Below, one piece after another: positions 18,361 to 30,724 of a stretch of 64,000 nucleotides of DNA. The notes beneath the pieces were generated by a model. It was not told where the DNA came from, made no database searches, and saw nothing but the letters and a program-made list of their open reading frames with translations. The translations under genes were made by a program, and so were the position numbers. This DNA comes from Artemisia argyi (taxonomy: Eukaryota; Streptophyta; Magnoliopsida; Asterales; Asteraceae): the NCBI GenBank assembly GCA_030686995.1, contig CM060695.1, positions 99,786,871 through 99,850,870 of the forward strand, given 5' to 3'. Positions within the stretch are counted from its first letter, which is position 1, and each line of letters starts with the position of its first letter.

Positions 18361-20689
18361 ATGTTATTAAATAAACCAAACTAAACCCAAAATAAAAACA
18401 GCCCACCCACTATCCCAAAGCCCAATCCCAGCCCAGTCCACCCCTCAGTCAACACCCCGGTCAAACACCACAATACCACCCAGCCTTCACCTTTTCCCTC
18501 CCAAACCGCCATCTCCACCTCTGCAACCAAAACCACCCCCACCTGGCCTTCCAGCTCACCACCAACTTGCATACCCACTCCCCTTGTCCTCCACGCCTCT
18601 CCTAACCCATTTAATTGCCCTTAAAAACTGTACACGCTACCCCTTGGACTTTTGGCGCGAAAAGCATATTTAAACGGCCTGGATCAATTGGACTTAATCA
18701 AGGGCTGGGGATTGGTGGGAAATACCCCAGTGGGTCCCACATACTCAGAAGATGGCTACAAAAGGGAAGAGAGGCAGATGAGAAGAGGTATTAGTTTAGG
18801 TTTAGTTTAATTAGGTCGTATGTAGTGTAGTTTACAAATTCAGTTGTAATTTCCATTTAAACAGCTTGCTATCAGTTGATTTCATGTATTTCAATCTTTA
18901 ATCTAAGTTAATTTCAAGTTTCATCTCATTTATCAGTTTATGCCATTTTCAAGAATTCTCAAAAATCTCACTAGATTTGTATGTTGTTAGTTGTTGTTGT
19001 ATTTGATTCATAAGCTCATATAAAGCTCTGACAAAGCTTTATTAAGTCTTAGAAATCCTTAATCATCAGTTTAGAATAGAAAAGCAAAAATTCCAAGAAA
19101 ATCAAATAAAATAGTGAAAAATAAAAAATCAAAAGAAGAAGAAGGAAAAGCAAAGGAGAAGGACACAATTTGGATTGTATATGGTTTAGAATCCTATGGG
19201 GGATACTAGGTTATGATTTGGTCCTTGGTTCACTCAGTCCTTAGCTTATTTCAATTGTAAGCCTTTAAATCCATTTTTATTATTTTACTGCTTAAGTATT
19301 TAATTAGCTTAGATCTTGTTCATTTTAGGTTTCTGTATTGCTTATTAGTAGTAATATTAATTAAAATCAATATTGTGTTTATTGGATTAAGCTTGTACTA
19401 AAAAATCAAAAATCTCACAGTGGAAAACTCACATGTGACAAATCTGAGTTATAAGCTTGTGTTGTGTTTGATTATTGTTCATTTGATCTTATATTATTAT
19501 AATTTAGTGTTAGGAATCAGTTTAGTAGGTTAAATATATCATTTGCTTTAAAAATCATAAAAACAGTTAGCTATAGGGTTGTTTGGCACAGGGGAGCAAT
19601 CTGTGCATTTGTGGTATTTAGTGATCTAATTTTACCTTGACATGTTTGCTTAGGTCCTAGTACCACAGATTAGTCATAAAAAGTAGAGGTTATAGCAAGA
19701 AAAAGTCAAAATACAAGTTTTATCTTACTTATCTGTTAACTGTTAGAATTGTGTTAGTCTAAGTTACTCATATCTAATCATTGGTTGATATTCTAGCTTA
19801 ATTTCATATTCAAATAGCTTAATATAATATTTTCAATCAGTAGTATTAGATTAAACTTCATATAAGTCAACTTTTTAAGAAAAACTCATAAGTCAAATTT
19901 CAATCTTTTGCAGAAATTCCAATAATTGTAGAAATTATTGTGATTTTTGTAGTTGGTTTTAGAAGCTAAAATTTCTTGTGGATAAATTAGGCTAGCTAAT
20001 CTTTAGAAATCTATATAGAGCTTATTTTTGTGATTTTTGTTGTAGCTTATTAGTTAAGCTCAAAGTAGCTGCAGGCCTGTGCATGTGCCCTGCACCACAG
20101 ACCTCAACCAACTCACCCATTTTCTTTGGCTCACTGAGTCTAACTCAGTGGACCCCACACCTTGTCTTTTAGCTTATTTTTCAGCTTATCAACCCATCTA
20201 CTCAGACCTAGGTTTAGTTGGGACTTCAGCTTATTAGAATCTAGCTTATTTGGACTTTGTTAGTAACTTGTCAAAACAACCAGATACTCAGTCCATCACC
20301 ACCACTTTGGTGGTGATTTGTGACCAATCCAGTGGGCCCCAAACCTTCTAATTAGCATCTTTCAACCCCCCTCCTAGTAGACTCTTAGGATTGACCTTTG
20401 GTTTGACTTGAATCACTGTGGACCCCACCTAGAATAAGCCTTAAACCTTGTCCCCATTCTGTGTTCAAATTAAGTTTTGGATTAGCTTATTTTGGCTTAT
20501 TAGCTTATCTACTGAGCTTATTTGACCAAATTGAGTTTAGACAAGTCTAACATACTTATTAGAACCAGAATATACCAAGGTGGATCCCACATAAGCTCAT
20601 TTGAGCTTATTTCTCATTTCAGTCAACCAAAGTCAACTGTGGTAGCATTAAGCTTCCACAGTGCTTATTAATAAGTTCTAAATTATTTG

Positions 20690-21540
20690 TTTTCACAAAA
20701 GTTGTTTATTTTTATATATAATATAGTTTTGTAAAATAAAAATCCAGAAAATACAACATAAAAATAAGTGATAGTTTCTATTTAATTTAATTTAATTTTA
20801 ATTTTAATTTTTATATTTTTATTAAGTAATTTGTGTTTTTATATTTTTATTAATTTCCTTTTAAGTTAAAGTAATTTTCATAATTTTCTCAGATTTTAAT
20901 TTTGTCTTTTAGTATTAACTAGAATTAAAAATAATTTTATTAGTAATTAATCAATAAATAAGTTTTAATTAGCATAATTAGTTTTTATATAGTAACACCT
21001 ATATTTTATATTTTTCCTAGCTTCTATAAGTCATAAAATAATTTTAGAAATTTTCTTGTGATTTATACTGTTCATTTACTAGTTTTTATAATTTAAATAG
21101 TTTAATTGGTAAATATTTAATAATTAGAATAATAATTAGTAAACTAGTTTAAAAATATATAAAATAAAGTTTTTATAATTTTTTAGGATTCCCATGATGG
21201 TTAATTAGATATATAAAATTTTTCATAATTTTCTAAGTTAGTTTAGTATTATTGGTATTTTAAAATATTTTAATTAGTATAAATAATATAAATAGTTTTT
21301 AATTAATAGAAAATTTATAAAAAGACAAAAAGATTTATTTTTATTTTTTATACTTTCTTCAAGTTCTAATTTAAGTTTAGAAATTATTTTTATAAGTTTT
21401 TAGTTTAATTTGTAGTATTTATCATTTTTAGTTTTAATTAAATAGTTAAAAAAGTTTTTAATTAAATAATTAATAATAAATAATATAATAATCTAAAAAA
21501 TAGTTTTATTTTTAATTTAATTTTCTTTTAAGTTTAAGTT
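20690..21540. repeat. Extremely AT-rich tract in the element B LTR
   Basis: About 850 bp made almost entirely of A and T (runs such as 'ttaatttaatttaatttt', 'aataatataataatc') with G and C nearly absent. It is duplicated at ~26500-27360 in the 3' LTR. It resembles matrix-attachment-like DNA in composition only; no function can be read from it. Confidence 0.7.
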
Positions 21541-21900
21541 ACCCCTGTAGTTTATTTTTCTTAAAACTCACCTTTTTCTCAGTACGCAATCGCGTCTGCT
21601 TTTAATTGGTGTACGTTTTTAAATATCTAGGTTTCACGTAATCGTTAATTTAGTTTTCTTAAGTTATTTTAAGTTATAAAACCCTAGTTTAAATCACTCA
21701 CACACACTTTATACCTTTCCTGTTCACATTCACTAATCACAGATTCGTTTTTAATACCATCACAACCTCGTTGGGACATTACGACCCGGGAAAACACTGT
21801 ATTTCACGGAAGCATTTGCCTTTGATTAGTTTGACTTTACTATTGACCATTCACAAGTGGTTGAGAAATAAAAGATAACTAGTTTAAGGCGAATCAAAAT

Positions 21901-22839
21901 TTGGAACTTGTAGACTTCATTACTGCTAGTCCTTCTCATCTCCCTGAGTATGATGTTATCACACCCGAGGTTCCCACTCACTCTCTGAACATGGGGGACG
22001 AGCATCTTGACACTGTTCCTGCAAAGGAATCGGACGAATTCATAAAGTCTAGTGTTGAGAACCTTATCCCAATCCCAAGTGAGTCACAGGGAATTCTTGA
22101 TCATGTGTGTGATATTCCTCCCCCTCTTGTCTTTCCAAATGATCATATTGAGATGTTCTCTGATTCTGATGAGAACTATTCTTTATCTTGTGGAGACATA
22201 AGTTATGTGGGGGAATTACCTTCTGAGCTTGTCAACTCAGAAGAAGAGAATGATGAAGAAATAATTCAAGACGAATCTCTTCGTCTTACATTATTAAATG
22301 CTAATCTTCTCATTTCTAGAATCGAGGCTTTTAATGAAGAGCCTATTTCATCTCCTATCCCCGTTAATGATAGTGAGATTTTGATCAATGATTCTATTCC
22401 AGAATTGCAAACGTTCCATTTTGATCTTTCGGGAGAGAAGATAAGTGGTATCACCACTTCTCATTCTTATAATTCTCTTCCCGTTTATGAATCATTCACT
22501 ATTGAGGAATTCCCCTGTGAATTCACTCAAATCAATCCCGAATACGAATCATTCACCTTTGAGGAGTTCTCCTGTGAACTCACTCATATCATATCTCTAC
22601 CGGAGTATGATAATTTCTATTTTGATCTAGACATACCCATAATATGTCTTGATCAAACGAGCTTAAATGAGGAGATTCATGAAACAATGAATTCTCCTAT
22701 TGAAGATGAGGAGTTAATTATGATTTTCATCATGACTTTCTTTCTTTTCTTCATATATCCTGTGGCTTATCCTGTTCTTCACTCCTTCGGGAATGAGGAT
22801 ATTATCTTTGACCCCGGCATTCTCATTTATAAATTATGA
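21901..22839 (+). CDS. Remnant of the element B polyprotein (acidic spacer region)
   Basis: Open frame of 312 residues with no upstream Met because the 5' part is deleted; it starts five bases inside the LTR boundary. It is strongly acidic and rich in Ser, Pro, Glu and Ile, with repeated SLPEY(E/D)SF-like and FTxEEFxCE motifs near residues 190-245. A hydrophobic, membrane-like segment lies near 274-290, and the end is NEDIIFDPGILIYKL. I recognise the '...FDPGIL' ending from gag-downstream regions of Asteraceae Ty3/gypsy elements. No gag, protease or polymerase motif is present. Function unknown. Confidence 0.6.
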   Translation: MELVDFITASPSHLPEYDVITPEVPTHSLNMGDEHLDTVPAKESDEFIKSSVENLIPIPSESQGILDHVCDIPPPLVFPNDHIEMFSDSDENYSLSCGDISYVGELPSELVNSEEENDEEIIQDESLRLTLLNANLLISRIEAFNEEPISSPIPVNDSEILINDSIPELQTFHFDLSGEKISGITTSHSYNSLPVYESFTIEEFPCEFTQINPEYESFTFEEFSCELTHIISLPEYDNFYFDLDIPIICLDQTSLNEEIHETMNSPIEDEELIMIFIMTFFLFFIYPVAYPVLHSFGNEDIIFDPGILIYKL

Positions 22840-23818
22840 GCCGGGTGTCATTATATCTCATCGGCGTGGAACTTTCACGTGCTTCAAATGTTTATCCAAA
22901 CGTCTTGAATGAAAGTCCGATTGAGATTGTCTCTTCCACTTGCTTCCCCATGGACAAATAAATTCGGGGTCGAGTCAAGCTAGCGACTCGAAAATAAAAA
23001 ACAGTAGCATGTACATAGGTTTTCACCCATGTTTCACCCTAGTGTGGGGGAGATACCCCACATGATATATATATATATATCCTCAAAAAAATATAAATAT
23101 AGTGATAGCTTCTATTTAAGAAGTTTTATCTTAAAAAATAATTGTATGTATATACATCTTAAATAAAGGCTATGGAATATTTTCTATTTACGTTCTAAGT
23201 GTCGGTTTAACACCCGGTACTTTGAATATTGAGGACAATATTCAGTTCTAAGTGTGGGGGGAGATTCGTTATTCTAACGAATTTAAACACATGTTCCATC
23301 AAGAACCCCCATTTTAGCCAAAATTTTAAAATTTTTTCTCACTTAGAACGCAATAAATGGTATCAATCCTCCATGTCTAACCCACAACAGGATTGGCTAA
23401 TCCAGGAACAAACGGTTCTTGGTAAAGATAACTCAAACCCGTTTATGGCTTGCAATTTGCCAAAAATTGTATGGTTCCTCAACTCCCCATTATCCTCAAA
23501 AGCTAATGAGTTGGCTAGCCCGCAAGATTATGGCTTGTGGTAAAGGCCGTAGAAAATCCATAATTGGTAATCAGCTCACCAAGATGTTGACTATTCCATC
23601 AAGAGTTGGCTAGTCCAGAAGCAAACGGCTTTTGGTAAAGACTAATCAAATCCGTTGACAGCTGGTGGTTTGCTCAAAATCACACGGTTATCAGGTGTGC
23701 CACAGTTCTTACACCTGGCTACTCCAGAAGTGATGGCTTTTGGTAAAGAGTTTTTCAAATCCATTAAGTTTTTCTCAAATAGATTGCTAGGGACTAGCAA
23801 TAGTTTAGTGTGGGGGAT
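22840..23818 (+). other. 3' noncoding part of element B with repeated purine tracts
   Basis: No gene. Three purine tracts of the form AGTGTGGGGG occur: at ~23041 (GGGGGAGAT), ~23254 (GGGGGGAGATTC) and ~23808, the last immediately before the 3' LTR and therefore the likely PPT. A 60-80 bp motif built on 'ggctagtccagaagcaaacggcttttggtaaaga' recurs loosely at 23390-23790. Confidence 0.65.
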
Positions 23819-26800
23819 TGATGAGTGTCTAAATACTCATCATTTTATACCAATCTGAGCTGCCAAAACATACAAAAACACTCAAATATGTATCAAAATA
23901 CTTAAAATATCTTAAAGGTGTGTTTTATATGTTTCAAATGCAAAATATGCAAAAACAGATGAAAAACGTACAAAGTTTGCATAATTGGCAGTTTCAGTCC
24001 CTCAAGTTTCATAAATTGGCAAAACTAGTCCCTGGTTATTCTAAAAACATGAAAATGTCATCAAAGGTCCTTTTTAATCATAAAGTTACATATTTAGTCC
24101 TTTGGTGCAAAGTTTCATAAAATTACAAGTTTAGTCCCTCAACTTTGGAAATTGACAGAAAAGGTCCCTGGGATGTAAAAACTTTGAGAAATTCAATTTT
24201 GGTCCTTGTACTAATAATCTTTTGCAGGAATGGTCCTTGGTATGAAGTTTGGTGAATTTACATAATTGGTCCCTCAAGTTTCGCAGTTTGTCAGTTTTGG
24301 TCCCTAGACTTTCAAATAATGGCAGAATTAGTCCCTGGTGGAATATTTTGGATAAAAAGTCAATTTTGGTACTTGGATAATCACAAATTGTCAAATTTGA
24401 TCCCTGGTTGAAAGTTTTGAAGGAATTACAAGTTGGTCCCTGAAGTTTCAATTTTGGCGAATTTAGTCCCCGGATATAAAAAAATAGAAAAATATCAAAT
24501 CAGGACCTTGTACTATTCACGCTTGTCAAGTTTGGTCCCTATGAGAACTTTGATAAACTTACAAAACCAAACCTTCAACTTTGTACTAATTACAAATTTA
24601 GTCCTTGTGTGAAATATACCAAACCGGACCCTAATGTTATTAAATAAACCAAACTAAACCCAAAATAAAAACAGCCCACCCACTATCCCAAAGCCCAATC
24701 CCAGCCCAGTCCACCCCTCAGTCAACACCCCGGTCAAACACCACAATACCACCCAGCCTTCACCTTTTCCCTCCCAAACCGCCATCTCCACCTCTGCAAC
24801 CAAAACCACCCCCACCTGGCCTTCCAGCTTACCACCAACTTGCATACCCACTCCCCTTGTCCTCCACGCCTCTCCTAACCATTTAATTGCCCTTAAAAAC
24901 TGTACACGCTACCCCTTGGACTTTTGGCGCGAAAAGCATATTTAAACGGCCTGGATCAATTGGACTTAATCAAGGGCTGGGGATTGGTGGGAAATACCCC
25001 AGTGGGTCCCACATACTCAGAAGATGGCTACAAAAGGGAAGAGAGGCAGATGAGAAGAGGTATTAGTTTAGGTTTAGTTTAATTAGGTCGTATGTAGTGT
25101 AGTTTACAAATTCAGTTGTAATTTCCATTTAAACAGCTTGCTATCAGTTGATTTCATGTATTTCAATCTTTAATCTAAGTTAATTTCAAGTTTCATCTCA
25201 TTTATCAGTTTATGCCATTTTCAAGAATTCTCAAAAATCTCACTAGATTTGTATGTTGTTAGTTGTTGTTGTATTTGATTCATAAGCTCATATAAAGCTC
25301 TGACAAAGCTTTATTAAGTCTTAGAAATCCTTAATCATCAGTTTAGAATAGAAAAGCAAAAATTCCAAGAAAATCAAATAAAATAGTGAAAAATAAAAAA
25401 TCAAAAGAAGAAGAAGAAGGAAAAGCAAAGGAGAAGGACACAATTTGGATTGTATATGGTTTAGAATCCTATGGGGGATACTAGGTTATGATTTGGTCCT
25501 TGGTTCACTCAGTCCTTAGCTTATTTCAATTGTAAGCCTTTAAATCCATTTTTATTATTTTACTGCTTGAGTATTTAATTAGCTTAGATCTTGTTCATTT
25601 TAGGTTTCTGTATTGCTTATTAGTAGTAATATTAATTAAAATCAGTATTGTGTTTATTGGATTAAGCTTGTACTAAAAAATCAAAAATCTCACAGTGGAA
25701 AACTCACATGTGACAAATCTGAGTTATAAGCTTGTGTTGTGTTTGATTATTGTTCATTTGATCTTATATTATTATAATTTAGTGTTAGGAATCAGTTTAG
25801 TAGGTTAAATATATCATTTGCTTTAAAAATCATAAAAACAGTTAGCTATAGGGTTGTTTGGCACAGGGGAGCAATCTGTGCATTTGTGGTATTTAGTGAT
25901 CTAATTTTACCTTGACATGTTTGCTTAGGTCCTAGTACCACAGATTAGTCATAAAAAGTAGAGGTTATAGCAAGAAAAAGTCAAAATACAAGTTTTATCT
26001 TACTTATCTGTTAACTGTTAGAAATGTGTTAGTCTAAGTTACTCATATCTAATCATTGGTTGATATTCTAGCTTAATTTCATATTCAAATAGCTTAATAT
26101 AACATTTTCAATCAGTAGTATTAGATTAAACTTCATATAAGTCAACTTTTTAAGAAAAACTCATAAGTCAAATTTCAATCTTTTGCAGAAATTCCAATAA
26201 TTGTAGGAATTATTGTGATTTTTGTAGTTGGTTTTAGAAGCTAAAATTTCTTGTGGATAAATTAGGCTAGCTAATCTTTAGAAATCTATATAGAGCTTAT
26301 TTTTGTGATTTTTGTTGTAGCTTATTAGTTAAGCTCAAAGTAGCTGCAGGCCTGTGCATGTGCCCTGCACCACAGACCTCAACCAACTCACCCATTTTCT
26401 TTGGCTCACTGAGTCTAACTCAGTGGACCCCACACCTTGTCTTTTAGCTTATTTTTCAGCTTCCACAGTGCTTATTAATAAGTTCTAAATTATTTGTTTT
26501 CACAAAAGTTGTTTATTTTTATATATAATATAGTTTTGTAAAATAAAAATCCAGAAAATACAACATAAAAATAAGTGATAGTTTCTATTTAATTTAATTT
26601 AATTTTAGTTTTCATTTTTATATTTTTATTAAGTAATTTGTGTTTTTATATTTTTATTAATTTCCTTTTAAGTTAAAGTAATTTTCATAATTTTCTCAGA
26701 TTTTAATTTTGTCTTTTAGTATTAATTAGAATTAAAAATAGTTTTATTAGTAATTAATCAATAAATAAGTTTTAATTAGCATAATTAGTTTTTATATAGT

Positions 26801-27706
26801 AACACCTATATTTTATATTTTTCCTAGCTTTTATAAGTCATAAAATAATTTTAGAAATTTTCTTGTGATTTATACTGTTCATTTACTAGTTTTTATAATT
26901 TAAATAGTTTAATTGGTAAATATTTAATAATTAGAATAATAATTAGTAAACTAGTTTAAAAATATATAAAATACAGTTTTTATAATTTTTTAGGATTCCC
27001 ATGATGGTTAATTAGATATATAAAATTTTTCATAATTTTCTAAGTTAGTTTAGTATTATTGGTATTTTAAAATAGTTTAAGTAGTATAAATAATATAAAT
27101 AGTTTTTAATTAATAGAAAATTTATAAAAGACAAAAAGATTTATTTTTATTTTTTATACTTTCTTCAAGTTCTAATTTAAGTTTAGAAATTATTTTTATA
27201 AGTTTTTAGTTTAATTTGTTGTATTTATCATTTTTAGTTTTAATTAAGTTAGTTTTAATTAAATAGTTAAAAAAGTTTTTAATTAAATAATTAATAATAA
27301 ATAATATAATAATCTAAAAAATAGTTTTATTTTTAATTTAATTTTCTTTTAAGTTTAAGTTTATAGAATTTTCAATTTTAACCCCTGTAGTTTATTTTTC
27401 TTAAAACTCACCTTTTTCTCAGTACGCAATCGCGTCTGATTTTAATTGGTGTACGTTTTTAAATATCTAGGTTTCACGTAATCGTTAATTTAGTTTTCTT
27501 AAGTTATTTTAAGTTATAAAACCCTAGTTTAAATCACTCACACACACTTTATACCTTTCCTGTTCACATTCACAACCTCGTTGGGACATTACGACCCGGG
27601 AAAACACTGTATTTCACGGAAGCATTTGCCTTTGATTAGTTTGACTTTACTATTGACCATTCACAAGTGGTTGAGAAATAAAAGATAACTAGTTTAAGGC
27701 GAATCA
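23819..27706 (+). repeat. 3' LTR of element B (3,888 bp)
   Basis: Direct repeat of 17546-21896. Differences include a ~468-bp deletion at 26460 flanked by AGCTT microhomology, a small insertion near 27360, and loss of ~30 bp near 27570. It ends GGCGAATCA followed by GCAAT. Confidence 0.95.
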
Positions 27707-28366
27707 GCAATAATGTTACTTAGCATAAATAAACATTTAGTTCAGATACAACCCATAGTTAGCAAGTAATCGAAATTGAATTAAAGTAGGTAAGCATGTA
27801 TCTCCCCCAAAGAGTTTATAAAACAAGTATAAAAACGGGGCTATGACTCACCGTGAGTAAATGATATCAAATGTATAATGAGAATGATGGATATGCCGTG
27901 AGAACTTCTACGAGCAACCTAGAATATGGTATTGTGTCTTAGTTTATGGAATAATGATGCAAAAGCCTAAACGAGTCTATATACGTCCTTATATTGATCA
28001 TGATGTAGTACTTAGTAGTTTTGTATATGTCGTTTCATAGAAACGGTTTATGAAACATTTATAGTTTAGACATTTCGTACTACCGTTCGGGCCATCCTAA
28101 TTCAGAGGTCATGTAGTAAACGTTCGAGGAGCTAGGACACTTTAAATCGTCAATTCAGCAACTCGTCGATCCGTTTACCCAAATGAAACCCCTCACATGA
28201 AGCTCCCTAGTTTTGTAGTGCTCGATCTGGGAATTATATGTTTTACTTGTTTGGATCCATGATATAAGTGTCAAAATGATCATATGTTTTACAAACACAA
28301 GTTATAAGGTTGTTTGTTTAAGATCAGGAAATCATAATGGTTTTTGCAAGTTATGAGTATATTTTC

Positions 28367-28435
28367 ACATGTGAAAACCTTATAAGTTAGGATTTATTAT
28401 TTAACTTGTGAAAAACTAGTTTTCACATGTGAAAA
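28367..28435. repeat. Pair of 16-bp perfect palindromes TTTTCACATGTGAAAA
   Basis: Two identical palindromes (about 28367-28382 and 28420-28435) with a degenerate third (acttgtgaaaaacta) between them, inside the element F LTR. Confidence 0.8.
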
Positions 28436-28570
28436 CACTATTCCGAAAGTAAAGTAAGTGGTTTTATTTGACAAAAGCGATACTCATATTTATATGATGA
28501 ATGTGGCGAAGTTTCATGAGCTATTGGAGTCGGGGAAAAAGCCCTTTGTAAACTTGTTTTGTATATGTTT

Positions 28571-28745
28571 TGGTTTGCTAAGGCTAAGGCCTTGGTTAAC
28601 GGTCTCGGCTTAGGAAGCCTTGAGGCCTTAGCCGTGGCTTTGGTCTCGGCTGCCAAGGCCTTGAGACCTCAGCCTTGGCCTTAGCCGCGGCTGTGGTCTT
28701 GGCCTAAGGCCTTTAGGCTGCTTGGTTTGTCTTAGTCGTACGGCT
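28571..28745. repeat. AAGGCCTT-rich palindromic tract
   Basis: Within ~175 bp there are several AGGCCTT palindromes and interspersed 'ggtctcggct' and 'ttggccttagcc' phrases, giving a GC-rich island in AT-rich DNA. An Ala/Lys-rich open frame across it on the minus strand is a by-product of the repeat. Confidence 0.65.
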
Positions 28746-29886
28746 AAATATATAGTCGTGCGGCTATATGAAACCTGTTAGGATTTTGACAGAAAATAGA
28801 CTTCATTTGCGTTTTCCGGACCCGAGCTTCTTTGTTTTTGAAGTAAAACGTCGTTCCAGACAACTTTCGTGTTTTAAATTTTCGATGAAACGGACCAGAA
28901 GTGCGTCATTTTTCGTGTTTTAGATTCTGTCACAGAAAGGTATTTCAAGCTTTTCATTTTAGTTTTGGTAACTTCATTTGACTGTATCTTTTGAATCGTG
29001 CACTCGTTTTGGGTGATTCAAATTGCTATGGTTTCGTTTTGATCTTGCCTACAACAGTATGTATATATCTAAGTTTATAAGTAAACGGTTATTATGGCAA
29101 AAATTTGTATAAGATGACTAGTTTACTTGTTTGCTAGCATAAGGTAACATGTAAGGGTTTTAACTTGTTTTTAGGATATGTACACATCATGATCAACATA
29201 GTTAACAATATATAGCATGTAATAGACATATTTAGCACATAAAAAGCATGAAATCATAGAATGATGGTGGTGATTATGTGCTTACAACTTTTGACCTAAC
29301 AAAGGGAAATCAAGAACCAAGAACTAGTACAAGGACTTAGAGCTCTTCTCTCTTGGATTCCTTAACTTCTCTTGTATGATCAAGGTTGTGCTAGAGATTT
29401 TGTAAGACTTTTGATGATGCCTTGGTGACTTGAGTGGATTTAAACTCAAGAGAATCACCAAAGGTTGATAAGGACTTGATGTGGTGAATTTGGAGCTTGA
29501 AACTTGTAGTGATACTTGAAGTTGAAGATCAAATGAAGAGTGCTAGATGTTTTGTGTGAAGTGAATGACCAAAAAGGGGTGGGAGGGGTTTAGATAACCT
29601 TTCTAAAGTCAAAGGAGGTGCAAGCAAGTGAAGACCAAAAGATATTATGGAAACTTAGTTGGGAAGTTTAGCATACTTGGAAGTTTTTAGGCCATGACAT
29701 TTTCTAAGGTTCATCACCAAGCCACCAAGGCTTGGTGATTCACCCCTTGGCTGGTCATGATAAGGCCATAGTGACTAGATAAGTTGCTTTGACCTTATCT
29801 AGTTTACGGAGGTTGTTTAGTCCCGGTAACCGCTAACAGTAAGTTGTAAAGTTACGAAACTTAAAACCGGGTATCCTAGAAATATG

Positions 29887-30690
29887 TGATTGGCCCTAAA
29901 CGGTCAACCTAATTGACCAGGTGATGGTCAACAGGGTCAAACAGCCTAGAGTCAATGCTCCGCGGAATATAGTGTTTCCCCGGGTCGTTATGTCCCGACG
30001 AGGTGTGGATTGTAAACAAAACGGTTTCGTGATCGGGTGAATTTGGATGAAAAGGGGTTTATAAGGGATTAGAATGATTACGCTAAGGAAATAAGAATGA
30101 GAACGATGTAAACAAACTATATTAACAATAACGCAAAACCAAATTAACCTAAAACGTAATCTAAGAATTTAAAATCAGAATTTGCTTGTACGTAAGCAGA
30201 AAAATAAGCCAAACGGCTTAAATAGAAGCTATCACTTTATTTATGTTTTTGGTTTTTCTTGATTTAACAAAGTACTTTTAATAACGTAACCTAAATTTAA
30301 AAACGTAAAAGTTACTTAAATAAAACGCGAATTAAAATCAAAATAAACGCGAGTGCGCGAAATAAAAAGTGAAATTTGAGCTACACTAACCCTACGGACA
30401 TAAAAATTACATTATTACGATTCTAACGATAAAAGAAAATTTTAGAAAAAAGAAAAATATTTTTTTGACTTTTTAATTATTTATTATTAATTAATTACTA
30501 AATATTAACTACTAAAACTAATTTAAATTACTAAAAATACTTAATGAACAGTGAAAATTATAAAATTTATTCTAAAAATAGTTTATACTATTACTAAACT
30601 GGGAAAAATATAAAAAGTGTGGAAGAGCTTATTAATAAGCTGGAAATAAGCTATTAAGCTAAAAATAAGCAAAAAGGGAAAAAGTGGGTT
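29887..30690 (-). mobile_element. Partial B-like LTR, minus strand
   Basis: On the plus strand it begins TGATTGGCCCTAAAC, comparable to the inverted end of the element B LTR, and shares with it 'ttccccgggtcgttatgtcccgacgagg', the AT-rich tract (30180-30580) and 'agcttattaataagct' motifs. It interrupts the element F LTR at 29886. The distal end is unclear, and the 500-N gap follows, so no partner LTR or duplication can be checked. Confidence 0.65.
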
Positions 30691-30724
30691 AAAAGGCTGA
30701 GGGTGTAGGGACTTTATGAAAAAA

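Larger units (their letters stand above)
17546..21896 (+). repeat. 5' LTR of element B (4,351 bp)
   Basis: Direct repeat of 23819-27706. It contains a GGTCCCT-type degenerate array (17715-18360), a C-rich stretch with shadow frames (18380-18600), a long segment rich in 'agcttatt' motifs, a very AT-rich tract (20690-21540) and a conserved U5-like end. It keeps a ~468-bp segment (20188-20655) that the other LTR has lost between two AGCTT repeats. Confidence 0.95.
17546..27706 (+). mobile_element. Element B: Tat/Ogre-like LTR retrotransposon with giant LTRs and a gutted interior
   Basis: 10,161 bp with LTRs TGATGAGTGTC...GGCGAATCA and a perfect duplication GCAAT at 17541-17545 and 27707-27711. 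The LTRs are 4,351 bp and 3,888 bp; the interior is only 1,922 bp (21897-23818). LTR differences are few and mostly indels, so insertion is recent. There is no primer site: after the LTR the sequence is AAAATTTGG and then the ORF remnant, as if a deletion began just inside TGGCGCC. The PPT is GTGTGGGGGA just before 23819. It is inserted into the 5' LTR of element F. Confidence 0.9.
14217..29886 (-). mobile_element. Element F: non-coding large-LTR retrotransposon (Tekay-related), broken by insertions
   Basis: Minus-strand element. Its 5' LTR begins at 16862 (TGTAACACCCC) and is split by element B at 17546-27706, resuming at 27712 and running to 29886, where a B-like LTR cuts it. Its 3' LTR survives only as ~280 bp ending GAATTGTTACA at 14495. 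Between lie 2.37 kb (14496-16861) with a perfect initiator-Met primer site, a purine-rich tract next to the 3' LTR, and no protein-coding capacity. LTRs starting TGTAACACCC are typical of Tekay/Del chromoviruses. With no gag or pol this is a LARD-type passenger. Its LTR matches that of element E in order and motif content. Confidence 0.8.
27712..29886 (-). repeat. 5' LTR of element F, distal part
   Basis: Continues the LTR interrupted at 17545. It shares with element E 'gcatgtatctcccccaaagagtt', 'ggggctatgactcacc', 'gcaacctagaatatg' and, near the end, 'tctagtttacggagg' and 'cccggtaa.cgctaac.gtaagt'. It contains two TTTTCACATGTGAAAA palindromes and a G/C-rich AAGGCCTT tract not seen in element E. 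It is cut at 29886 by a B-like LTR. Confidence 0.75.

Noticed and set aside
18381..18578. 65-aa frame on the minus strand, repeated at 24654-24851
   Set aside because: C-rich LTR sequence present in both LTRs of element B; no family resemblance or codon signal.
28438..28656. Ala/Lys-rich 72-aa frame
   Set aside because: Translation of the AAGGCCTT tract in the element F LTR.
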